In this document: positions 7,472 to 16,171 of the stretch, piece after piece
Numbering within the stretch: the first letter of the stretch is position 1
Layout: every line of letters starts with the position of its first letter
NCBI GenBank assembly: GCA_035995025.1
Contig: DASYKY010000054.1
Coordinates: 17,740 to 81,739 of the forward strand
DNA: 64,000 bases
Origin: Actinophytocola sp035995025
Lineage (GTDB): Bacteria; Actinomycetota; Actinomycetes; Mycobacteriales; Pseudonocardiaceae
Reading direction: 5' to 3'
Translations under genes and position numbers: made by a program
The notes under the pieces: model-generated
The model's input: the letters and a program-made list of their open reading frames with translations, nothing else
Database searches by the model: none
What the model was told of the DNA's origin: nothing

Positions 7472-9658
7472 TCAGCCGACGGGCTCGAGCACCTTCGGCT
7501 CGGCGGGCGGCGCGGCCGGCGTGCGGCGGCGCAGGAAGCCAGGCGTCCACCAGTTCGCGCGGCCCAGCACGGTCATCAGCGCGGGCAGCACGACCGCGCG
7601 GATCAGCGTGGCGTCGATCAGGATCGCCGTCGCCAGGCCGACCCCCATCTGCTTCATGTCGATCGTGCTCAGCGTGCCGAAGACGGAGAACACGCCGATC
7701 ATGACCGCGGCCGCGCTCGTCACCGCGCCGGCGGACCGGGTGATCCCGGCGGCCACCGCGTCCCGTGTGGACAGTCCGTCCTGCGCGGCCTCGCGGATGC
7801 GGCTCACGACGAACACGTGGTAGTCCATCGACAGGCCGAACAGCGTGACGAACAGGATCACCGGCAGCCACGCGGTGATGCCGCCGTTCGAGGTGAACCC
7901 GAGCAGGCCCTCGGCCCAGGTGTGCTGGAAGACCAGGACCAGCACGCCGTAGGCGGCGCCCGCGGAGAGCAGGTTCAGCCCGATGGCGGACAGCGCGATG
8001 ACCGGTGCGCGGAACGCCCACAGCATCACCAGGAACGTCAGCAGCAGCACGAACCCGATGACCCACGGCAGCGCGCTGTTCATCTGGTCGACGAAGTCGT
8101 TCTCGCCGGCGGTCATGCCGCTGACCGCGAACTCGGCGCCCGCGACCGTGCCGACGGTCTGCGGCAGCAGCGTCGTGCGCAGCTCCGCGAGCGACGCGTC
8201 GGCCTGCGAGCTGCCGCCGTCGTACGGGATGCCGGCGGAGACCAGCACGATCCGCCCGCCCGCGGCGGTCGTGACCTGCGGCGGCTGGTCGTGGGCGAAC
8301 GCGTCGTCGGCGGCGATGCGGTCGAGCAGCTCGTCCACGGCGGACTTCGCCGCGGCGGTCTGGTCGGCCGGCACCCGGACGGCGATCTCGTGCGAGGCGC
8401 CCGTGCTGGGGAACGCGCCGGTCAGCCGGTCGTAGGTCTGCATGATCGGGATGCTGCGCGGCAGGTCCTGCTCGGACGGCGCGTTGAGCGTCATGCCCAA
8501 GGCCGGGATCGCGAGTGCCGCCAGCAGGCCGCCGGAGATGATCAGCGTGGTCTTCGGCCTGCGCAGACTCGGCCGCAGCACGGCCTTCCAGAGGCGGGGC
8601 TCGCGGTCGCCGCGCATGCTCAGGCGCCACAGGAACGGGATGCGCGGGCGGTCGACCCAGCGGCCGAGCTTGGCGAGCAGCGCGGGCAGGACCGTGATGG
8701 AGCCGATCATCGCGGCGAGCACGACGAGGATCGTGCCGACGGCGATCGAGGAGAAGACGATGTCGTTGGTGACGAACATGCCGGCCATGGCCACGGTGAC
8801 CGCGATGCCGGAGACGACGATCGCGTGCCCGGAGGTGGCGGCCGCGATCTCGACGGCGTCCACGTGCCCGGCGCCCTTGGCGCGCTCCTCGCGCTCGCGG
8901 CGGATGTAGAACAAGGAGTAGTCGACGCCGACGGCCATGCCGATGAGCAGGATCATGCTCGCGGTGTTGTCGGTGGCGGGGATGAGGTGCGAGACGAGCG
9001 CGGAGAGCCCGAGCGCGGTGCCGACGGCCGACATGGCGAGCAGCACCGGCACGCCGGCGGCGATCAGCGCGCCGAACACGAGCAGCATGATCAGAAGCGT
9101 GACGGGGAGCGAGATCAGTTCGGCCCGCTGGAAGTCCTGGCCGAGGGTCTCGGAGAGCGCGTTGTCCAGCGAGGCCCCGCCGACCTCCTCGACGCGCAGG
9201 TCCGGGTGGCCGCGCTGCACGTCGGCGGTGGTGTCGAGCAGCGGCTGGATCCGCTCTCCGGCGGTCTCGGACTCCCCCTCGAGCTCGATGTTGACGAGGA
9301 CCGCGGTCCCCTTCGGCGACGGCACGGGCTCGCTGACCTTGCCGACCCCGTCGAGCGCGCTCATCTTCGTGCGCACGTCGGCGGCCGCGGCCATCGCCTG
9401 GTTCTTGTCGAGCTCGCCGTCCTTGGCCGTGATGAGGACGTTCTCGGTCGTCGGCCGCTGAAACCCGGCGTCGTCGACGATGCTCTGGTAGGTGGCGGCC
9501 TCGCCCTTCGGGTTGTCGTCGAAGTCGGCCTGCCTGGTGCCCGCGACCTGCCCGGCCCCGATACAGATCGCGACGAAGACCAGCCATGCCCCGATCGCGC
9601 GCCACGGGTGCTCGGCACTCCACCGCGCGATCCGCACGGTCAACATCGGCTTCCCCAT
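7472..9658 (-). CDS. MMPL family (RND-like) membrane transporter
   Basis: This 728-residue inner-membrane protein has the two-fold MMPL layout: an N-terminal helix (about 18-40), an extracytoplasmic domain, a block of five to six membrane helices from about 185, a second extracytoplasmic domain and a second membrane block to about 705. The paired signatures VDYSLFYIRREREER (245-259) and MDYHVFVVSRIREA (from 611) mark the proton-relay helices. MMPL proteins export lipids or hydrophobic compounds using the proton gradient; the substrate here is unknown. The ATG at 9658 has GAGGGG seven bases upstream. It stands alone, with a hairpin downstream, and no local regulator gene is adjacent. Confidence 0.93.
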   Translation of the reverse strand: MGKPMLTVRIARWSAEHPWRAIGAWLVFVAICIGAGQVAGTRQADFDDNPKGEAATYQSIVDDAGFQRPTTENVLITAKDGELDKNQAMAAAADVRTKMSALDGVGKVSEPVPSPKGTAVLVNIELEGESETAGERIQPLLDTTADVQRGHPDLRVEEVGGASLDNALSETLGQDFQRAELISLPVTLLIMLLVFGALIAAGVPVLLAMSAVGTALGLSALVSHLIPATDNTASMILLIGMAVGVDYSLFYIRREREERAKGAGHVDAVEIAAATSGHAIVVSGIAVTVAMAGMFVTNDIVFSSIAVGTILVVLAAMIGSITVLPALLAKLGRWVDRPRIPFLWRLSMRGDREPRLWKAVLRPSLRRPKTTLIISGGLLAALAIPALGMTLNAPSEQDLPRSIPIMQTYDRLTGAFPSTGASHEIAVRVPADQTAAAKSAVDELLDRIAADDAFAHDQPPQVTTAAGGRIVLVSAGIPYDGGSSQADASLAELRTTLLPQTVGTVAGAEFAVSGMTAGENDFVDQMNSALPWVIGFVLLLTFLVMLWAFRAPVIALSAIGLNLLSAGAAYGVLVLVFQHTWAEGLLGFTSNGGITAWLPVILFVTLFGLSMDYHVFVVSRIREAAQDGLSTRDAVAAGITRSAGAVTSAAAVMIGVFSVFGTLSTIDMKQMGVGLATAILIDATLIRAVVLPALMTVLGRANWWTPGFLRRRTPAAPPAEPKVLEPVG

Positions 9659-9787
9659 CGTGGGTCCCCTCTTGTGTGGTCCGTTCCTGTTCGGACACAG
9701 ACTCCCGTGCGGGAGGGGGCGGCGGGATCAGGAGCTTTCCCGGTCTCGGGTCGGGGATGACCCCGAGTCGTGACAGGGTTTCTGACG

Positions 9788-10225
9788 TCACGTGTCGGGC
9801 TGTCCACCGGGCGTCGCCGCGGCGCCGTCGGCAGGCGCGGCCGCCCGGGAGGTGGCGGCGCGTTCCTCGGCGCCGCGCAGGACGCAGAACTCGTTGCCTT
9901 CCGGATCAGCCATGACCACCCAGCCAGTACCGTCCTCCTGGCGGCGATCGTCAGCGATGGTCGCACCGTGGGCGAGCAGTCGCTCCACCTCCTCGTCCCG
10001 GCTTGTCAGCGGGCGCAGACACAGGTGCATGCGGTTCTTCACGGTCTTGGGTTCCGGAACCCGGAGAAACAGCAGCTCCTGCTCGCCACCGAGGCCGATG
10101 CCGACCTCGTCGTCTCCTGGCTTGTCCTCGGCACCGACAGGCACGTCCAGCACGTGGCTCCAGAACCCAGCCAACCGGTAAGGGTCGGCGCAGTCCACCG
10201 AGAGGTTCAGAATCTGCGACGTCAT
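9788..10225 (-). CDS. VOC (glyoxalase/bleomycin-resistance) family protein
   Basis: This 145-residue protein has the VOC pattern: it begins ILNLSVDCADPYRLAGFWSHVL, continues with MHLCLRPLTSRDEEVERLLAHGA and ends in the domain with WVVMADPEGNEFCVL. The PEGNEFC motif carries the glutamate that often binds metal in this superfamily. The start at 10225 (MTSQIL) puts the domain at residue 3; an ATG at 10243 would add six residues, and neither has a convincing ribosome site. The C-terminal 25 residues are alanine/proline rich. Substrate unknown; such single-gene VOC proteins may bind or isomerise small metabolites. Confidence 0.85.
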   Translation of the reverse strand: MTSQILNLSVDCADPYRLAGFWSHVLDVPVGAEDKPGDDEVGIGLGGEQELLFLRVPEPKTVKNRMHLCLRPLTSRDEEVERLLAHGATIADDRRQEDGTGWVVMADPEGNEFCVLRGAEERAATSRAAAPADGAAATPGGQPDT

Positions 10226-10322
10226 GGACACAGAGCCTGACATCGGCCAGGCCCCGACTCCACTGATTTGCCGTCGGCCCCGGCGCCCGGCCACGCCGGA
10301 CTGTCCAATCAGGACACCAGCG

Positions 10323-10810
10323 TCAGACGCGGCCCACCAGCGTCTCGCCGACTGTCGTGATCAGGTCCTCGATCGCCGAGCCGTCCATCGTGGGTGGCTG
10401 CATGACGAGCCGGCGCACGCCAAGGTCGACGTCGAGATCCCAGCCGTACCAGCCGTTCCCGGCCGACATGGCGCGCCGGTACGCCTACCCCGAGTGTCCA
10501 CCCAGGACGATCGGCGGGTGCGGGCGTTGCACCGGGCGCGGTCGTTGCAGCACGCCGATCGAGGCCGGCTGCTTCGCGAGCGGCACCGGCTGGCGCTGTG
10601 GCAGCACGACGACCCCGAAGCCGAGCCCGACCCGCTCGGTCACGGCCGCGAGATGCGCGAGCGTGACGACGGCCTCCAAACCACGTGCTCCCCAACCGCA
10701 CCCAAGGGGAACGGGACGCGACCCAGCCATAAGTGCGTGGCCAAAGAGCGCTTCCGCACCCAACGAGACCCACAGTTTGAATTCCGGGGAGGCGGGACAG
10801 CCAGCTTCAT
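10323..10810 (-). pseudogene. Decayed luciferase-like (LLM) monooxygenase
   Basis: Pieces of an F420/flavin-dependent luciferase-like monooxygenase are spread over different frames. They are MKLAVP at the start (ATG at 10810), AHLAAVTERVGLGFGVVVLP in a second frame, RPVQRPHPPIVLGGHS soon after, and GNGWYGWDLD through MDGSAIEDLITTV to a stop at 10323. Between VLP...AKQ and RPVQRPHPP the family normally has over 60 residues, which are missing here. Frameshifts separate the blocks. The ATG overlaps the stop of the LigD-like gene by four bases, so it was once the last gene of that operon. It cannot encode a working enzyme as read. Confidence 0.8.
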
Positions 10811-11265
10811 GTCCCGATGATGCCGGCGACCTCCTCGTTGGTGCGGCCGGTCAGCACCGACCGCGGGAACGCCTCGGGATCCCAGCCGCGCACGGCGTGC
10901 TCGTCGTTCTTGTGCACCAGGATCCAGTTCTTCGGATCGCGGCGGATCAGCACGAACCGGCCGGCCAGCTTCTGGCCGGCCAGGTCGAAGTGCAGCTCGC
11001 CCTCGGCCACCGCGCGCAGCGGGTCGTCGGTCTTCGCGGGCGCCCAGGTCCCCCGGTCCCAGACGATCTTGTCACCCGTGCCGACCACGCCTTCGATGTC
11101 GAGCTCGGCGAGGCTGTGGTCGTCGACGTGCACGGCCAGCAGCCGGACACCGGGGTCGAGCGTCGGGCCCTTCGGCACCGCCCAGCTGACCAGCACCCCG
11201 CCCATCTCCAGCCGCAGGTCGTAGTGCAGCCGCCGCGCCCGATGCCGCTGCACCACGAACCTCAT
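10807..11265 (-). CDS. Stand-alone DNA ligase D 3'-phosphoesterase domain protein
   Basis: This 152-residue protein matches the 3'-phosphoesterase domain of LigD. It starts MRFVVQRHRARRLHYDLRLEMGG, where the HYDLRLE motif contains the metal-binding and catalytic His, Asp and Arg residues, followed by SWAVPKGPT. A second conserved histidine lies in LAVHVDDHSLAELDIEG, and KNWILVHKNDE is also typical. In the family, the domain trims 3' ends during non-homologous end joining. No polymerase, ligase or Ku gene is near. The start overlaps the monooxygenase stop (ATGA) and the stop overlaps the decayed LLM start, so it is translationally coupled within this operon. The C-terminal segment (VLTGRTNEEVAGIIG) is extra. 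Role in this operon is unclear. Confidence 0.85.
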   Translation of the reverse strand: MRFVVQRHRARRLHYDLRLEMGGVLVSWAVPKGPTLDPGVRLLAVHVDDHSLAELDIEGVVGTGDKIVWDRGTWAPAKTDDPLRAVAEGELHFDLAGQKLAGRFVLIRRDPKNWILVHKNDEHAVRGWDPEAFPRSVLTGRTNEEVAGIIGT

Positions 11266-12644
11266 GCCCCATGCATACCCGCCCTGACGCGCTCCGGCAC
11301 CGCGACCGCGGGCGACCGACGCCGGCCGAACAACACCCTGGCCACGATCGGCGGCGTCATCAGCATCGGCGGCTTCAGCACGAACGAGCTCACCCGCAGG
11401 AAGCGCGCGGCCAGCACCGGGTCGTGCTCGGCCGCCGCGATCAGGCGCCCGATGTAGGCGTTGATCATGCGCACCGGCAGCGGCCGCGGGCCGTCGACGT
11501 GCGGCAGCGCGAGGTCCGCGCCGACCGCCATCCGCCACGCCACCTCGATCGGCCGGGCGGCCGCGCGGAAGAACCGGCGGGACAGCCCGTCGCGGCCGCG
11601 GCGCAGGCTGTCTCGCAGTGCCATCGCCTCCAGCGCGGCGACCGACATGCCCTGGCCGTAGATCGGGTTGAAGCTGCACATCGCGTCCCCGAGCACCAGC
11701 AACCCGGCCGGGAAGCGGCGCAGCCGGTCGTAGCGCAGCCTGCGGTTCGCCCGGAAGCGGAACGTCGACAGCTCGCCGAGCGGCTCGGCCGCGCGCAGCG
11801 CCTCGACCATGTGGGGCGGCGCGAACCCGGCCACGTAGTCGACCATCGACTCGTAGTCCATCGACGGATGGTGGTCCGCGTACCCGTTCACGGTGAACAT
11901 CCACGTGTCGTCCTCGTAGGCGAACAGGCCCATCCCGCGCGGCCGGTCCTTGCTCGCGCCGATGACCACGAGCGTCTCCGGCACCGTGCCCTGGGCGAGC
12001 CGGACCAGCGTGCTCTCGTACCGCACGTCGACGACGACCTCCTCCTCGGCCGGCTGCTCGTAGCCGAGCGCGGCGAGCCAGGCCGGGGTGCGCGAGCCGC
12101 GGCCGGTCGCGTCGACCACCAGGTCCGCGGCCAGCACGTCCTCGGCGTGGCCGCCGTGGTTGACCACGCGCACGCCGACGACCCGCTCGCCCGCCCCGCC
12201 GGTCACCAGGCCCACCGCGGCACAGCCGTCCCGGAAGTCCACATTGGACAGCTGGCGGACGCGGGACCGCACGGCGGTCTCCAGGAACGGCCTGCTCGGC
12301 TGGTACAGCGGCTCGACCACCAGGTCGCGGGAGAGCCGGTGCACGCCGTCGAGCTGGAGGTGCGCGCGGGTGTAGTCCGACAGCTTCGTCCCGCCGGCCG
12401 CGACCATGTCCTCCAGCAGCCCCGGGAACAGCTCCCCCACGATGTTCGAACCGCTGGGCAGCAGCCCGTGCACGTGCCTGCCCTGCGGCACGCCGCGCCG
12501 GTTCTCCACCCGTACCGGCAGCCGGTCCCGCTCGACGAGCGTCACGCGTGTGTAGTGGTCGGCCAGTACCCGCGCCGCGAGCAGCCCCGCCATGCTCGCG
12601 CCGAGCACCACCGCCGTGCCGTGCCTTTCCATCGCGGGCCCCAT
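11262..12644 (-). CDS. FAD-dependent monooxygenase (aromatic hydroxylase/squalene epoxidase-like)
   Basis: This 460-residue flavoprotein has the FAD-binding fold of the aromatic hydroxylase superfamily. VVLGASMAGLLAARVL (about 11-26) is the Rossmann loop, VVDATGRGSRTP in the middle matches the DG-type region, and LLVLGDAMCSFNPIYGQGMSVAALEA is the second FAD motif (GD...P..GQG). The start ATG at 12644 overlaps the methyltransferase stop (TGATG); an internal ATG at 12632 is possible. Similar enzymes hydroxylate or epoxidise polyketide or terpenoid compounds, but no scaffold synthase is in the window, so the substrate is unknown. Next to a methyltransferase it suggests modification of a small molecule. 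Confidence 0.85.
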   Translation of the reverse strand: MGPAMERHGTAVVLGASMAGLLAARVLADHYTRVTLVERDRLPVRVENRRGVPQGRHVHGLLPSGSNIVGELFPGLLEDMVAAGGTKLSDYTRAHLQLDGVHRLSRDLVVEPLYQPSRPFLETAVRSRVRQLSNVDFRDGCAAVGLVTGGAGERVVGVRVVNHGGHAEDVLAADLVVDATGRGSRTPAWLAALGYEQPAEEEVVVDVRYESTLVRLAQGTVPETLVVIGASKDRPRGMGLFAYEDDTWMFTVNGYADHHPSMDYESMVDYVAGFAPPHMVEALRAAEPLGELSTFRFRANRRLRYDRLRRFPAGLLVLGDAMCSFNPIYGQGMSVAALEAMALRDSLRRGRDGLSRRFFRAAARPIEVAWRMAVGADLALPHVDGPRPLPVRMINAYIGRLIAAAEHDPVLAARFLRVSSFVLKPPMLMTPPIVARVLFGRRRSPAVAVPERVRAGMHGA

Positions 12645-13492
12645 CACCGGATCCGGGCCCAGCCGCCGACCAGGGTCGGTGGCTTGAACGCGGCGCCGTG
12701 GTCGATGCAGTCGGCCAGCAGGCGAGCCTCGAGGGTGTCGACGTCGACGTCCGCCGCGGCGGCGATGCCGGTCTTCTCGATGGCCGGCAGCAGGGTGCGG
12801 ACGGTCTCTGCGCCGAGCCGCGGGCCGGCCGGGTCCCCCGAGTCGAGGTAGCCCTGCAGCCCGACCACCGTCGCGTCGGGGAAACCGGCCGCGCGCATGA
12901 TCGGGCGGAGCTTGGCGCCGAGGCTCGCGTCGAGGCCGGAGCGGTCGAACGCCTCGACGATCAGCCGGACGGTCCACGCGCCCAGCTCGGTCTGCGGCAC
13001 CGGGCCGGCCGCGCGCATGTCGTACTCCATCATCGCGACGACCCCGCCGGACCGGACCAGCCGCGCGAACTTGCGCACCACGTCGGGAGGATCCGGGACG
13101 TACAGCAGGATCAGCCTGCCGACGACCGCGTCGAACTCGTCGTCGATGGGGACCGTGTGCAGGTCGTCGTGGATGAACGACACGTTCGTCAGCTCGCGTC
13201 GCTCCGCGCGGACCGCCGCGAACCGCAGCGCCTTCACCGACTGGTCCACCCCCACGACCGACCCCTCCGGCCCCACCAGCCCGGCGACCTCGAAGGCGAC
13301 GTCTCCCGCGCCGGTGCCGAGGTCTAGCACCCGCATCCCGGGCGCGATGCCGGCGAGTCCGAGGATGGCCCGCGTCGCAGGCGCGAGGACCGCCGCCTGG
13401 TGCTCGAGCCGGGCCAGCTCCTGCTCGTCGTGCCCCAGCAGGTAGTCGGTGGTCCTCGTGGTCCTCGTGGTCCTCGTGGTCCTCGTGGTCAT
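12644..13492 (-). CDS. Class I SAM-dependent methyltransferase
   Basis: This 282-residue protein carries the SAM-binding motif VLDLGTGAGDVAFEVA (about 54-69), acidic motif II at VVGVDQS, and a post-motif VGRLILLYVPDPPDVVRKFARLVRSGG typical of UbiE/ArsM-like small-molecule methyltransferases. The N-terminus MTTRTTRTTRTTRTT is a simple RTT repeat encoded by a 9-bp tandem repeat, probably disordered. It is the first gene of the operon with the FAD monooxygenase. An N-terminal start further in is possible, but no better start with a ribosome site is visible. Substrate is unknown. Confidence 0.85.
   Translation of the reverse strand: MTTRTTRTTRTTRTTDYLLGHDEQELARLEHQAAVLAPATRAILGLAGIAPGMRVLDLGTGAGDVAFEVAGLVGPEGSVVGVDQSVKALRFAAVRAERRELTNVSFIHDDLHTVPIDDEFDAVVGRLILLYVPDPPDVVRKFARLVRSGGVVAMMEYDMRAAGPVPQTELGAWTVRLIVEAFDRSGLDASLGAKLRPIMRAAGFPDATVVGLQGYLDSGDPAGPRLGAETVRTLLPAIEKTGIAAAADVDVDTLEARLLADCIDHGAAFKPPTLVGGWARIR
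13452..13490. repeat. 9-bp tandem repeat encoding RTT units
   Basis: GTCCTCGTG is repeated four times in a row, followed by a near copy, at the 5' end of the methyltransferase gene. It encodes the Arg-Thr-Thr repeats on the minus strand. Copy number could change by slippage, altering the N-terminus without a frameshift. Confidence 0.85.
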
Positions 13493-13692
13493 CGTCGTGC
13501 TCCCGTCGTGCTCCCGCCTTCGCGCACCGGCAGTCGGCGCGTCATGGCTGAGAGCATCCGTCCTGGTCAGCGGGCAAACTTGGCGGGATGATGGCGATAC
13601 CGTGGAGATTGCGTGTAGACGCCGGACCCCGAAACGCCACGAGCGCGACGGACGACAACCGGTAAAGCCTCGCGACGCCCGGGAGCGAAGAG

Positions 13693-14940
13693 GTGTACCG
13701 GTTCGCAGACTGCCAGTTGGATCCGCGCCAGTTCGAGCTGCGGCGCGGGGGCGAGCTGGTGCACGTCGAACCGCAGGTCTTCACGCTGCTGGCGCACCTG
13801 ATCGAGCACCGGGACCGGGTCGTCGCGAAGACCGAGCTGCTGGACGCGATCTGGGGTGGCCGGTTCGTCAGCGAGTCCGCACTGACCAGCCGCGTCAAGA
13901 TGCTGCGCCGCGCGGTCGGCGACGACGGCAACCGGCAGCGGGTCGTCGCGACGGTGCACGGCGTCGGGTACCGCTTCGTCGCCGAGGTCGAGCTGGCGGT
14001 GACGCCCGCGGCACCCGTCGAGCTGACCCCGGCCATGCCGATCGCGCCGATCGCGCCGATCACGCCGGCCGCGCCGGTCACCGAGCGGCCGCCGCAGCAG
14101 ATCCGCTACTGCGTCTCCCCGGACGGCGTGCGGGTGGCCTACGCGGTCTCCGGCTCCGGCCCGCCGCTGGTGAAGGCCGCCAACTGGCTCACCCATCTCG
14201 ACCTGGAGTGGTCGAGCCCCATCTGGTCGCACTGGATCGACGGGCTCGCCCGGCACCACCGGCTGGTCCGCTACGACGAGCGCGGCAACGGGCTGTCCGA
14301 CTGGGAAGTCGCGGACATCGGCTTCGACGCGTGGGTCGACGACCTCGAGCTCGTCGTCGACGCCGTGGGCCTCGACCGGTTCCCGCTGCTGGGCATCTCG
14401 CAGGGCGGCGCGGTCGCGATCGGCTACGCGGTGCGGCATCCGGAGCGGGTGTCGCACCTGATCCTGGCCGGCGCGTACTGCCGCGGCAGGCTCGCGCGCG
14501 CCCGCACGGCCGACGAGCGCGAGGAGGCCGCGCTCGACCTGCAGCTGGGCCGGATCGGCTGGCGGCACGACGACCCCACGTTCCGGCAGGTGTTCGCGAG
14601 CCAGTTCCTGCCCGACGGCGACCGTGCGCTGTGGGACGCGTTCAACGACCTGCAGCGCGCCACCACGTCGACGGGGAACGTCGTGCGGTTCCTGGACGAG
14701 TTCGCGCAGATCGACGTGTCCGCGCTCGCGCCGCGCGTGCGCTGCCCCACGCTGATCCTGCACGCACGCGGCGACCTGCGGGTGCCCCGCTCGCAGGCGC
14801 AGGACCTGGCCGCCCTCATCCCCGACAGCGAGCTGCGGTTCCTCGAGGGCCGCAACCACATCATGACCGCGGACGAGCCGGCGTGGCCCGCTTTCCTGGC
14901 CGAGCTCGAGAGATTCCTGAGGGCCGATGTAACGACCTAG
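13693..14940 (+). CDS. Winged-helix DNA-binding domain fused to alpha/beta hydrolase
   Basis: This 415-residue protein joins an OmpR/PhoB-type winged helix (1-97: FADCQLDPRQFELRRGG, then SALTSRVKMLRRAVGDD and VHGVGYRFVAEV) to an alpha/beta hydrolase (from about 134) through a Pro/Ala linker. The nucleophile elbow is GISQGG with Ser236, the general acid is probably in HARGDLRVP and the histidine in GRNHIMTADEP. There is no receiver domain or membrane segment. The architecture suggests a one-component regulator in which the hydrolase domain senses or cleaves a ligand; this is inference. GTG at 13693 follows GAAGAGG closely. A hairpin follows the gene. The gene diverges from the methyltransferase operon across 200 bp, which could be its target. 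Confidence 0.88.
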   Translation: MYRFADCQLDPRQFELRRGGELVHVEPQVFTLLAHLIEHRDRVVAKTELLDAIWGGRFVSESALTSRVKMLRRAVGDDGNRQRVVATVHGVGYRFVAEVELAVTPAAPVELTPAMPIAPIAPITPAAPVTERPPQQIRYCVSPDGVRVAYAVSGSGPPLVKAANWLTHLDLEWSSPIWSHWIDGLARHHRLVRYDERGNGLSDWEVADIGFDAWVDDLELVVDAVGLDRFPLLGISQGGAVAIGYAVRHPERVSHLILAGAYCRGRLARARTADEREEAALDLQLGRIGWRHDDPTFRQVFASQFLPDGDRALWDAFNDLQRATTSTGNVVRFLDEFAQIDVSALAPRVRCPTLILHARGDLRVPRSQAQDLAALIPDSELRFLEGRNHIMTADEPAWPAFLAELERFLRADVTT

Positions 14941-14964
14941 GCGCGGGTCACGATTGGTCGTGTG

Positions 14965-15009
14965 TCCCCGCAGTGCTGACGGACCCCCGACCTGGCAGCA
15001 CTGCGGGGA
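14965..15009 (+). terminator. Hairpin terminator after the winged-helix/hydrolase gene
   Basis: TCCCCGCAGTGCTG pairs perfectly with its complement 17 bases later, making a 14-bp stem that starts 25 bp after the stop codon. It separates this gene from the STAS-domain gene. Confidence 0.75.
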
Positions 15010-15044
15010 TCCTTGTCTGTCGCGCCCGGGGGCATGATGGGCGC

Positions 15045-15392
15045 ATGGTTCCCGATCGGTACGACGTGACCGTGGCCGTCGAGCGGCTCGACGGCGCCGT
15101 CGTCCTCCGCACGGCGGGCGAGCTGGACATGCTCACCACGCCGGAGCTGCAGGAGTCGATCACCCGCGAGCTGGCCGTGCATCCGGCGGTGCTGGTGCTC
15201 GACCTGTCCGAGGTGTCCTTCATGGCCTCGCGCGCGATGGCCGCGATCGTGGCCGCGCACCAGGAGGCGGGCGAGCGCACGCAGCTGCGGATCGTGGCGG
15301 CCGGCCGGGCGACCGCGCGGCCGCTGGAGGTGGCCGGGCTGACCGGCTACCTGTCCATCTACGGCTCGCTGGAGGCCGCGCTCGACGCCTGA
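15045..15392 (+). CDS. STAS-domain anti-sigma factor antagonist
   Basis: This 115-residue protein is a single STAS domain, of the length expected for SpoIIAA/RsbV-like anti-anti-sigma factors. VVLRTAGELDMLTTPELQE is the conserved first half and LVLDLSEVSFMASRAMAAIVAAH holds the loop with the serine normally phosphorylated by the partner kinase (the Ser in MASRAM). In the family, the dephosphorylated form binds an anti-sigma factor and frees the sigma factor. ATG 15045 is the only ATG in this frame at a suitable site. No partner kinase or sigma gene adjoins it. Confidence 0.9.
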   Translation: MVPDRYDVTVAVERLDGAVVLRTAGELDMLTTPELQESITRELAVHPAVLVLDLSEVSFMASRAMAAIVAAHQEAGERTQLRIVAAGRATARPLEVAGLTGYLSIYGSLEAALDA

Positions 15393-15515
15393 GGATCCTG
15401 TGTGGCAGGGCCACATGGGCCGCCGTACCCGGGTGGTTGACGGCCACCTTGCCGGACGGGCTCGCGACGGTCACCGTATGACCGGTCCCACAGCCGTGCC
15501 CAGGGGAGGTGTCTC

Positions 15516-16161
15516 GTGTCCGCCGGCCCCACCGCCCTCCGCGTGCCGGTGCAGCGGCGCGTCCCGGTCGCGGGCGGCGAGCTCTCCGTCGCGGTCTGGG
15601 GCACGCCCGGCCGTGACGTCTCGGCAGGCGTGCCCGTCCTCGCGATCCACGGCCTCACCGCGTCCAGCCGGGCGTGGCTCGAGGTGGCCACCCGCCTGCC
15701 CGGTCCGGTGCTCGACGCGCTCGGCGTGGACCGGGCGGCGGTGGTCGGGCACTCGATGGGCGGCTTCGTGGCGTCCGTGCCGACCCACCGGCACCCGAAC
15801 CGGGTGGCGCGCCTGGTCCTCGTCGACGGCGGCCCGCCGCTGCCACCGCCGCACGGCGGCCCGGAGACGATGATCGGCCCGGCCGCGCGGCGGCTCGAAA
15901 GGCGCGGACGGGCTCGCCGCGTTCGAGGCGCTTGCGGACGGCGTGCCGTTCGTGCGGGCCGAGCGCGGCATGTTCGACGAGACACCGCCGCTCTACCCGG
16001 ACCCCGGCGTGCCGTCCCGGCTGGCCGTGACGACCGTGCCGGACTCGAACCACTACTCGATCCTGTTCGGCGACGCGGGCGTCTCGGCCGTCGTCGCCGA
16101 CTGTCGCCAACCTGACCGCTCTGCCGACCCTCTGCTGACCCCCTGCCGACCGTCTCGTTGA
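15516..16161 (+). pseudogene. Decayed alpha/beta hydrolase
   Basis: The N-terminus is intact hydrolase: VPVLAIHGLTASSRAWLEVA, but it jumps straight from RLPGP to VLDALGVDRAAVVGHSMGGF. This omits the 30-odd residues that normally hold the DLRGRG strand. After RLVLVDGGPPLPPPHGGPE the frame breaks near 15900. The rest continues in another frame (FVRAERGMFDE... VPDSNHYSILFG with the likely catalytic histidine) to a stop at 16161; most of the lid region is gone. The GTG at 15516 keeps a good AGGGGAGG site. Two deletions and a frameshift make activity very unlikely. Confidence 0.75.
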
Positions 16162-16171
16162 GGAGACCGTG

